Assembly (NCBI GenBank): GCA_013285705.1
Contig: JABDHA010000028.1
Span: forward strand, 1 to 43,092
Length of the DNA stretch: 43,092 bases
Source of the DNA: Acidobacteriota bacterium
Lineage (GTDB): Bacteria > Acidobacteriota > Terriglobia > Terriglobales > Acidobacteriaceae
Direction of reading: 5' to 3'
Under the pieces are notes generated by a model, which made no database searches, was not told where the DNA came from, and saw only the letters and a list, made by a program, of their open reading frames with translations. Made by a program: the position numbers and the translations under genes. Shown here piece after piece: positions 25,393 to 32,600 of the stretch. Position 1 is the first letter of the stretch, and each line of letters begins with the position of its first letter.

Positions 25393-26955
25393 GTGGCCTA
25401 CGACGACCTGCGAGATTGGATCAAGACGCTCGACAAAGCCGGAGAACTGAAACGCATCCGCGAGAAGATCGATCCCATCCTCGAAATCGCCGAGATCACC
25501 GACCGTGCCTCTAAATCCGCGACAAAAAACGGAGTCAAAGGCGGCCCGGCCCTGCTCTTCGAGAACGTAAAAGGTCATCCCGGCGCTCAGGTGCTCATGA
25601 ACCAGTTCGGCAGCGAACGCCGCATGAAGCTGGCGCTCGAAGTCGATTCACTCGACGACATCGCCGGACGCATCCGCGCCCTGCTCGACGTCAAATCGCC
25701 CGAAGGCTTCCTCGAAAAGCTGAAGATGCTGCCCATGCTAGCCGACATCGGCAAATTCTTCCCGAAGACCATCGCCGCCAAAGACGCCGCCTGCAAGGAA
25801 GTCATTCTCAAAGAAAACTTCAGCGTCCTCGACTTTCCCGTCCTGCAGTGCTGGCCGCTCGATGGAGGCCGCTTCATTACGCTGCCCTGCGTCGTCACCC
25901 GCGACCCCAAAACAGGGAAGCGCAACGTCGGCATGTACCGCATGCAGGTCTACGACGGTCAGACGACCGGGATGCACTGGCAGCGCCAGAAGAACGCCGC
26001 CGAACATCTACGCGAACGCCTGCGCGCCGCCGCCGGAACCACAGCCTCAGCTCACGTCAGCGCCATGGCCGAAACCGCTGGAGGCACGCAGAACATCACG
26101 CTGACCCGGGAAGGGAACGACCGCCTCGAAGTCGCCGTTGCCATCGGCACCGACCCGGCGACCACCTTCGCCGCCATCGTGCCCGCGCCGCCCGAAGTCG
26201 AAGAGTTCATGATCGCCGGCTTCCTGCGTCAGAAGCCGGTCGAGCTGGTCAAGTGCGAAACCATCGACCTCGAAGTCCCGGCGCACGCCGAGATCGTCCT
26301 CGAAGGCTACGTCAAGCTCGACGAACTGCGCCGCGAAGGTCCCTTCGGCGACCACACCGGGTTCTACACCATGGAAGAGGACTACCCCGTCTTCCACATC
26401 ACCTGCATCACCCACCGCAAGAACCCAGTCTATTCGGCAACCATTGTAGGCAAGCCCCCGATGGAAGATGCCTGGATGGGTAAAGCCGTTGAGCGCATCT
26501 TCCTCCCGCTCATGCGCCTGACGCTGCCCGAAATTGTGGACGTGAACCTGCCCGCAGAAGCCGTCTTCCACAACCTGATGATCGTGTCTATTCGTAAGAG
26601 TTACGCGGGACAGGCGCGCAAGGTCATGAATGGAATCTGGGCGATGGGTCAGGCCATGTTCACCAAGATCATCATCGTGGTCGACGAGGACTGCGATGTG
26701 CAGAATCTGACCGAGGTGACCCTGCGCGTCGCCAACAACATCGACCCCGAGCGCGACACCCAATTCACCCTTGGCCCGGTCGATTCGCTCGACCACGCCT
26801 CTCGCCTACCCAACTACGGCAGCAAGATGGGCATCGACGCAACCCGCAAATGGGCCGCCGAAGGCTTCACCCGCCCCTGGCCCCCCATGATCGAAATGGA
26901 CGCGACAACAAAATCCCACATCGACGCGATCTGGAAGAAACTGGGAATCGAGTAG
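25393..26955 (+). CDS. ubiD: UbiD-family prenylated-FMN decarboxylase
   Basis: A 520-residue UbiD protein, GTG start at 25393 with AAGGAG six bases upstream. Recognisable family elements are NVGMYRMQVYDGQTTGMHW (core GMYRMQVYD), which contributes to prFMN and metal binding, and REGPFGDHTGFYT, containing an acidic active-site motif. The C-terminal domain includes IIVVDEDCDVQNLTEV and RDTQFTLGPVDSLDH. UbiD enzymes remove CO2 from aromatic or alpha,beta-unsaturated acids, using a cofactor made by UbiX. Acidobacteria usually contain menaquinone, so this could act in a menaquinone (futalosine-type) route instead of ubiquinone synthesis; the sequence alone does not decide. It is about 20 residues longer than E. 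coli UbiD, with an Ala/Thr-rich insertion around residues 205-235. No ubiX is seen nearby. Confidence 0.93.
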   Translation: MAYDDLRDWIKTLDKAGELKRIREKIDPILEIAEITDRASKSATKNGVKGGPALLFENVKGHPGAQVLMNQFGSERRMKLALEVDSLDDIAGRIRALLDVKSPEGFLEKLKMLPMLADIGKFFPKTIAAKDAACKEVILKENFSVLDFPVLQCWPLDGGRFITLPCVVTRDPKTGKRNVGMYRMQVYDGQTTGMHWQRQKNAAEHLRERLRAAAGTTASAHVSAMAETAGGTQNITLTREGNDRLEVAVAIGTDPATTFAAIVPAPPEVEEFMIAGFLRQKPVELVKCETIDLEVPAHAEIVLEGYVKLDELRREGPFGDHTGFYTMEEDYPVFHITCITHRKNPVYSATIVGKPPMEDAWMGKAVERIFLPLMRLTLPEIVDVNLPAEAVFHNLMIVSIRKSYAGQARKVMNGIWAMGQAMFTKIIIVVDEDCDVQNLTEVTLRVANNIDPERDTQFTLGPVDSLDHASRLPNYGSKMGIDATRKWAAEGFTRPWPPMIEMDATTKSHIDAIWKKLGIE

Positions 26956-26983
26956 CTTAGAGAAGGCATGAGGAGATACGAAG

Positions 26984-27460
26984 ATGTTTACTCTCGACGG
27001 CGTCCAGAAATTCCATGATTGGACGCACTCCAGTCTCAGCCGAATGCTTGACCACATTGCGACGCTGCCCGAGGGCAGCTATCACACGAAGCTAAACGGT
27101 TTTGGTTTCGCGACCATCGGCGAGCAGGTCCTTCACATTTTTCAATGCGAAACAAATTGGATCCATAGAGCGCAAGCAATCCCTTTCGACGGCTTGAGCA
27201 TTTCAGAGTATCCCGCCATCCGGGATGCAAGGGTTTTGCAGGGAAAGGTAAGGAGCGAGACCTCAGCCTATTTATCAGGCCTGACGGAGCAGCAGCTGAA
27301 TGAAGAAATCACGCTGCGTTCCTACGATGGATTCGAAATGACCTGTACACCCGCGCATGTAATCCATCACGTTCTGACCCATGCTTTTCATCATAAGGGC
27401 CAAATCGTCTCGATGTGCCGTATGCTCGGCCATCCCGCTCCCGATACGGATGTGCTTTAA
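26984..27460 (+). CDS. DinB-family (YfiT-like) putative metal-dependent protein
   Basis: A 158-residue four-helix bundle protein of the DinB superfamily. The ATG at 26984 has AGGAG about ten bases before it. The typical first helix (FHDWTHSSLSRMLDHI), the His at the end of helix 2 (EQVLHIFQCETNWIHRA) and the final HHVLTHAFHHKGQI, with the HxxxH-type arrangement supplying the metal triad, are all present. Family members include thiol-dependent transferases, but most are uncharacterised. The gene begins 28 bases after ubiD and may be cotranscribed with it. Confidence 0.88.
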   Translation: MFTLDGVQKFHDWTHSSLSRMLDHIATLPEGSYHTKLNGFGFATIGEQVLHIFQCETNWIHRAQAIPFDGLSISEYPAIRDARVLQGKVRSETSAYLSGLTEQQLNEEITLRSYDGFEMTCTPAHVIHHVLTHAFHHKGQIVSMCRMLGHPAPDTDVL

Positions 27461-27496
27461 CCAGCAGCATGAATGGAAGCTTCGGTCTGAGCGTTA

Positions 27497-27985
27497 TTAT
27501 TCCGCAGCCTTCAACTCCACCGAAACAAGATTCCGTACCGACCGCGCAGGCCGCTTGTCATCCGTGACTACCAGCCGAAACGGCCCAACCTTTGCATCAA
27601 GCGGCTTGCCGTTCATCGCGTCGGCCACCAGCACGTCGCCGGGATGAAAATCCGGCTCAATCTCCGCCAGCGCCAGCACCGCCTTGTACCCATCCGACCC
27701 GGTAGCCACCACGTATTCCGCAAGAGCCTTCCCACGCACATCCTTGCCAGTGGGAGTCCCAACCTGCTTCAGCAACTCAATCAGCGGCACACCTGCATAG
27801 GTTTCATCCACATTCTCATGGGGATTATGGACAGTGACCGTCTTATGCGGCAATGCCTTCAATGCATCCAGAGAGACGCTGGTCTGTTGGCTGCCATTTT
27901 CGATCTTCAGAGCTGTTTGTGCGGATACAGCGATAGAAACGCCGGCCAGAATCCAGAGGAACGCAAAATTACGCAGGGGTTTCAT
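27497..27985 (-). CDS. Small secreted protein with molybdopterin-oxidoreductase (SUOX-like) fold, no cofactor Cys
   Basis: A 162-residue exported protein. ATG 27985 is chosen for GGAG just upstream and the signal peptide (FAFLWILAGVSIAVSAQ); an in-frame ATG at 27997 lies four codons earlier. After ~residue 25 it follows the core of the sulfite-oxidase-like molybdopterin-binding fold: SLDALKALPHKTVTV, ETYAGVPLIELLKQVG, VVATGSDGYKAVLALAEI, DVLVADAMNGKPL, GPFRLVVTDDKRPARSVRNL. It is about half the length of true enzymes and contains no Cys, so it lacks the Mo ligand. It is better described as a cofactor-free relative, perhaps a binding protein. It stands alone, convergent with the DinB gene and divergent from nuoI. 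Confidence 0.8.
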   Translation of the reverse strand: MKPLRNFAFLWILAGVSIAVSAQTALKIENGSQQTSVSLDALKALPHKTVTVHNPHENVDETYAGVPLIELLKQVGTPTGKDVRGKALAEYVVATGSDGYKAVLALAEIEPDFHPGDVLVADAMNGKPLDAKVGPFRLVVTDDKRPARSVRNLVSVELKAAE

Positions 27986-28077
27986 TCGAATCTCCATGAA
28001 AACTCGACTCCATCATACGAAGAAAGCTATCTAGTCCGTGTTTTGCTGGCCGATTTTTGCGGAATGTCTTTTCGCTT

Positions 28078-28090
28078 TATACTAGATGCA
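28078..28090 (+). promoter_or_regulatory. -10 element placing the nuoI ATG at the likely transcription start
   Basis: TATACT (28078-28083) is followed by six bases and then ATG 28090. No Shine-Dalgarno is seen, so nuoI may be made from a leaderless mRNA. A weak -35 such as TTGCGG (28057-28062) is 15 bp upstream. Confidence 0.4.
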
Positions 28091-28584
28091 TGTCCATCGT
28101 GCGCAATATCGCGGCCATCAGCAAAGGCATGAGCATCACCTTCAGGGAGATGTTCCAACCGACGGAGGTAGAAAACTACCCGGACGGTCCCGGCCCGAAT
28201 CGCGGCGCCGTGTTGCAGGAGCGTTTCCGCGGCGCGCACGTTTTGCAGCGCGATGAGAATGGCCTGGAGAAGTGCGTCGCATGCTACCTGTGCGCGGCAG
28301 CATGCCCCTCAAACTGTATTTATATTGAAGCGGCTGAGAACACCGCCGAGAACCGCATCTCCAGCTCCGAGCGCTACGCCAAGGTCTACAACATTGACTA
28401 CAACCGCTGCATCTTCTGCGGCTATTGCGTCGAAGCCTGTCCCACCGACGCCATCACCCACGGTCACGGCTTCGAGCTCGCCACCCTCAACGCAACCAAC
28501 CTTGTCATGCGCAAGGAAGACATGCTGGTGGCAACCGTCGGCAAGCCCGGCGAGTTGGCTGCCCACTCGGATTCGATCAAGTAA
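28090..28584 (+). CDS. nuoI: NADH-quinone oxidoreductase subunit I (two 4Fe-4S ferredoxin-like protein)
   Basis: A 164-residue protein with the N-terminus characteristic of NuoI (AISKGMSITFREMFQPTEVENYP) and two clusters: Cys62-x2-Cys65-x2-Cys68-x3-Cys72-Pro and Cys107-x2-Cys110-x2-Cys113-x3-Cys117-Pro. NuoI carries clusters N6a and N6b, passing electrons through the peripheral arm of complex I towards the quinone site. The length and the spacing are normal. It is not next to other nuo genes in this window, although nuoI is generally in a nuo operon, so it could be an additional copy or part of a dispersed complex I. ATG 28090 is preferred; a possible upstream TTG at 28057 adds eleven residues unlike the family. 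Confidence 0.88.
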   Translation: MSIVRNIAAISKGMSITFREMFQPTEVENYPDGPGPNRGAVLQERFRGAHVLQRDENGLEKCVACYLCAAACPSNCIYIEAAENTAENRISSSERYAKVYNIDYNRCIFCGYCVEACPTDAITHGHGFELATLNATNLVMRKEDMLVATVGKPGELAAHSDSIK

Positions 28585-28589
28585 AGAGC

Positions 28590-28608
28590 CATTCCCTCCG
28601 CTGGAATG
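28590..28608 (+). terminator. Short hairpin after nuoI, weak terminator candidate
   Basis: CATTCC (28590-28595) pairs with GGAATG (28603-28608) around a 7-base loop, followed by CTTTG. The stem is only 6 bp and there is no real T tract. Confidence 0.25.
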
Positions 28609-28638
28609 CTTTGTAGTAGGAGAAGTGAGCGGCTTACT

Positions 28639-29004
28639 ATGCCAGGTGATGTGAACTCCCCAACGATTCTGCACTTATGCGCGCGCGAAGTGATCCGCGA
28701 ATTGCGCGACAGCATTCTTCGCCTTCACGGCTACGATGTAGTTTCGACACTTTCTTTAGCCGACGCCGAAGATCTCTTCGCAAAGTCGAAGTTTGATCTT
28801 GTTCTAGTGGATGTGGAAGGCGACGGTCGTATCCCGATCGCCGAGAAGCTTTGCGAAGACATCAAGAAAAAAGACCCGGAACAGAAAGTGGCCTTTGTCT
28901 GCAATTACCAGGTTTCCAAAGAGAGCAATTGTCCGGACGAGATCATCCGCAGCGACTTTAACCCCGAAGCGATGGTCAAAGGCGTAAGAGAAACCCTGGG
29001 TTAG
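28639..29004 (+). CDS. Degenerate response-regulator receiver-like protein
   Basis: A 121-residue single-domain protein resembling CheY-type receivers: TILHLCAREVIRELRDSIL, HGYDVVSTLSLADAEDLF, the phospho-acceptor-like Asp in FDLVLVDVEGDG (~residue 58). Other key positions are altered: the acidic pair after strand 1 is replaced (CARE), strand 4 reads VAFVCNY without the usual Thr/Ser, and the strand-5 Lys is not evident (EIIRSDFNPEAM). It may bind partners without regular phosphorylation. The start is uncertain: ATG 28639 begins the homologous region, and ATG 28606 in frame upstream overlaps the hairpin after nuoI. Its neighbour nuoI lies 54 bases upstream. Confidence 0.72.
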   Translation: MPGDVNSPTILHLCAREVIRELRDSILRLHGYDVVSTLSLADAEDLFAKSKFDLVLVDVEGDGRIPIAEKLCEDIKKKDPEQKVAFVCNYQVSKESNCPDEIIRSDFNPEAMVKGVRETLG

Positions 29005-29080
29005 GGAATTATTATTTGTTCCAACGAATAGTTGCAGGGAATTACCGGCAAAAATGAAATAATAGAAACAGAGAGAAATC

Positions 29081-29116
29081 AACGGCGGCAGCCTTCGGGC
29101 TTCCGCCGTTTTCTTT
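29081..29116 (+). terminator. Intrinsic terminator-like hairpin between receiver-like gene and glucosaminidase gene
   Basis: AACGGCGG (29081-29088) pairs with CCGCCGTT (29103-29110), with an inner AGCC/GGCT stem and TTCG loop, followed by TTCTTTTT. It can end the upstream transcript. It is also only 12 bases before the ATG 29128, next to the GGAGGG Shine-Dalgarno, so it might be an attenuator for the next gene. Confidence 0.7.
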
Positions 29117-29127
29117 TTGGAGGGAAA

Positions 29128-29601
29128 ATGAGCGGATTACAGGAAGAATTTTTACGGAAAGCATGCGACGCGGCAGCCGCTGCCGGCCACATGTTCCCGG
29201 AATATGCAGCGTGCGAGCTTGAGTCGGCATGGGGCTTATCGCACCTCGCGGTCCGAGCCAACAACCTGTTCGGACAAAAGCAGTCGCATCCCGCCCATGA
29301 GGGAACGGAAACTATCTCCTTGCCAACGCGCGAGTATCTGCATGGCGCATGGACGACCGTTCCGGCCAGTTGGATCGTTTTTGCAAGCTGGCAGTCATGT
29401 TTTGAGAAGCGCATGAAACTTCTTCACACCCTCGAGTCCGCACATCCGCATTACACCGCGGCACTGAAAGCAAAAAATGGAGAAGAATTCGTAACGGAAG
29501 TCTCAAAAAGCTGGTCGACCGATCCCCAGCGCGCCGGTAAAGTGCTGTCGATTTATGACCATCACCAGGCAGTATTTGTCCATCCGGCGCAGGCTGCATA
29601 A
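29128..29601 (+). CDS. Glucosaminidase-type peptidoglycan hydrolase (FlgJ C-terminal/endolysin-like)
   Basis: A 157-residue GH73-like domain protein. The start at 29128 has GGAGGG upstream and gives an immediate enzyme domain. Signature elements: CELESAWGLSHLA (catalytic Glu in the ExxWG motif), NNLFGQKQSHPAH, TREYLHGAWTTVPASWIVFASW (typical after the active site, with Y...F), and SWSTDPQRAGKVLSIYDHH. These enzymes cut the N-acetylglucosaminyl bond in peptidoglycan. No signal peptide or cell-wall-binding domain is present, so export could need another system, or this could be a phage-derived endolysin remnant; no other phage genes are nearby. A strong hairpin spans its stop codon. Confidence 0.85.
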   Translation: MSGLQEEFLRKACDAAAAAGHMFPEYAACELESAWGLSHLAVRANNLFGQKQSHPAHEGTETISLPTREYLHGAWTTVPASWIVFASWQSCFEKRMKLLHTLESAHPHYTAALKAKNGEEFVTEVSKSWSTDPQRAGKVLSIYDHHQAVFVHPAQAA

Positions 29602-29615
29602 GCATGCCTGCGCCG
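29585..29615 (+). terminator. Strong hairpin spanning the glucosaminidase stop codon
   Basis: CGGCGCAGGC (29585-29594) and GCCTGCGCCG (29606-29615) are a perfect 10-bp inverted repeat; the TAA stop (29599-29601) is in the loop. There is no T tract immediately downstream, so termination may be weak or Rho-assisted. Confidence 0.5.
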
Positions 29616-29676
29616 CGGAAATGCAGCGAAGTACCTTTTAATTAGATGAATTTAGCGAAAATACCCCCGGGGAGGG

Positions 29677-32600
29677 CTAGCTGGCCTTTTTCAAGCCGCT
29701 AGCCTTCACCCGGCGTGGTGCATATTGCTTGTACTCAGCCTTTAATGCAGCCTCGCTCATCGGCTTTTCGTGCAGCAGCAATTCCGTCGCCCGCAGTTGC
29801 GGATTGGCGTGGAACCACTGTTTCGCCTTATCTTCATCCAGCAGGTTCAGGATAGCCAGCAGTGACATTCCCTGGTGGTGCGCCATCCATTCGCGAACAA
29901 GTTGCGGCTCACGCGTCGATTGCGAGTAGTCGATCGCCTCATAGAAGCCATAGGCGCCGATCCACCCGTTTCCGGCCATGCGGCGCAGGTTGCGCAATGC
30001 CTCGCGGGAATCGACGCCCAATGCCAGAAACGTCGAGTAAGGTGAGATCACCGGCCCCGCGGTCGCGTCCCACTTGAGGGCGACCTGCGGAATGCCGAAT
30101 GCCTGGTAGTGATAGTGTCCGTCCTCGGTTTTCTCTGCGTAACCGGATTCAGAGATGCCCCACGGAAAACGGTGTCCGCGCGAAAAGGCGCGCTGTATGT
30201 AGACGGACGCCGACAGCGTGCGTGAAACCAGTGTGTCCGGGTAGCTCTGCATCCACAACGACGGCATGAGGTATTCAAACATCGTGCCCGTCCAGGAAAT
30301 AAGGAGATAGCGACCGAAGGCCATGGTATGCGTGCGCCCGAGCTTGAACCAGACCTGTTGCGGGATATCGCCCTTGGCAATCGCAACAAAGGTGGCGATG
30401 CGCGCCTCCGATGCCAGCAGGTCATAGCAGGCGGGATGGACTTTCTTCGTCGCCAGCTCATACCCGATCGACAGAAGCATGCGGCCTTTTTGCAGCAGGA
30501 AGACGAAATCCATCTCCTCTGCAAGGCGATAGGCTTCATCGGAAATAGCGTGCAGGCTTAGCGATAGCTGCTTCAACTGTTCCTTCGCCGTCGGCAGCAG
30601 TGAGCGCAATTTTTCTCCGAGAAAAACCTTCGCTTCATCCTCGCCGGTGGCCCATGCACGCGACAGGCGCGAGGCCAGCTGATCGGCGAAGTCGGCTGCT
30701 GTTTCAAGCGGCGGAAACATCGTTTCCTCACGCAGGCCAAGTTGAGCAATGGCCCGCAGTGGTTCGAACTCGGGCAATAACCACGGCATGTAATCGAGAA
30801 ACAGGGTTCTCAGCGCGGTAATACGCTGTTTTACCTCTGCTGCCCACCACGCCGGCTCGCCTTCGTGAATGTCGGCGTCAGCCCACGCGGTACTTTCATC
30901 GTTCAGCAGCCATGCGGTCCAGGTATCGAAGCCGGCATGTTTGTCCGGAGGCGCAGCAGCGCCTTTTTTCCCGAGCTCGGGAATATGTAACTTCAACAGT
31001 TGCCAACATGTGTGCAGGCCATCCAATAGTCGTTGCGAGATAAGCGGCTCGCGCAACAGAAAGAGAGCGCCCATACGTAATGTGTAAAGCGAGGCTGCCA
31101 GGTTTCCGCTGTCTACCGAAGACACGGTAATCGGCGTCAACGGCTCCAGCGTACGCGTGTTGTACCAGTTGTAAAGATGCCCATGAGATTTCTCCAGCCG
31201 GTCCATCGTCGCAAAGCTCGCATGCGTCAGCTCAGAGAATTCCGGAACGGTGAGAAAGCCAAATTCGCATGCAGCTTGCCGCGCATTCAGTAGAAGGCCA
31301 AGGTTTGTCGGCGACACGCGCGCGGCTTCAAACAAGCCTTCTTCCTCCACGTTGTCAGGGATGAGGTAGTTGTGAGACTTGCCGCCAAATTGATAGAAGT
31401 AGCGCCAGATGCGCAGCGCATGCTGCCGCAGAAATGTATCTTCATCGCTCGAAAGCTGTCGCCGCTGTTCGCGGGGAGCATGGTTTAGCCAGAGTGTGAT
31501 GCCACCGGAAAATCCCCAGAGCAGGAGCACAGGAGTTGCAACAAGAAGCGCTTTTGGAGAAATCGCCAGAATGATCACGGCCAGAATGATCGCGAAGATC
31601 GGCGTGATCGCGAGATACCGGTCGACAGGCGTCGTCTTTTGCGATGAGCTTTCCGCTTCAGCTGCAGTCTCCCATTCGAGCAGCCGCTGTCCCGTGATGA
31701 AACGGCGTACGAGGGAGCGGATGATGGCATCGAGCGCGAGCATCGTTTGATGGGGAAGGAAAATCAGGTTCAGCAGCGTGATGAACGAGCTCTGCAGAAA
31801 GCCGACAAAGGCTTCGCGCACTGCTCCCTGATGCTCGCTCGCAAACGCGCGGCCTGTGCTGAAGATGAGCTGCACGAAGGTCGGCAGGAACATCAGCAGC
31901 AGAGTTGTCATTGTCCAGTAGAGCGGACCGCCCGGCAAACCAAGCCATCCTGCAACCAGCAGGATCATCGTCAGCGGCTCAACCAGCGAACGGCGCAGGT
32001 TGTCGAAGATCTTCCAGCGGGAAATCGTCGAGATCGGATTGCGCACATAGTGGCCGGACTCGTCTGGTACGCGCGAGAAGAGCCATTGTATGACCTGCCA
32101 ATCGCCGCGAACCCAGCGATGTTTGCGGCGCGTGTACGCCGAGTAATGCGACGGATAGTCGTCAATGACTTCGATATCCGTCGCCAGCCCCGCACGTGCA
32201 TAAGCGCCTTCGATCAGGTCGTGGCTAAGCAGGGAGTTGCGCGGAAAGCGCCGGTCGAGCACCGAATAAAGTGCTGCGACCTCATAGATGCCTTTGCCGG
32301 TAAAGATGCCTTCACTGTAAAGATCCTGATAGGTGTCGGAAATTGCGCGCGTGTAGATATCGAAGCCGGTCTGCCCGGAGTAGATCGAAGCCAGCCTCGA
32401 CTGGGATGCCGAATGCACGCTGACGCCGACGCGTGGCTGCAAAATACCATAGCCTTCCGTCACAATGCGACGGGCCGGATCAATGATGGCGCGGTTGAGA
32501 GGATGCGCCATTGTGCCGATCATTGCATTTGCGGTTCCGCGAGGCAACTGCGTATCGGAATCGAGAGTGATGATGTACTGCACGCACTTCAGCACATCGA

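Noticed and set aside
25848-26483. 211-codon Arg/His-rich plus-strand frame inside ubiD
   Set aside because: The Arg-rich composition is the usual result of reading a GC-rich gene out of frame; ubiD motifs cover the region.
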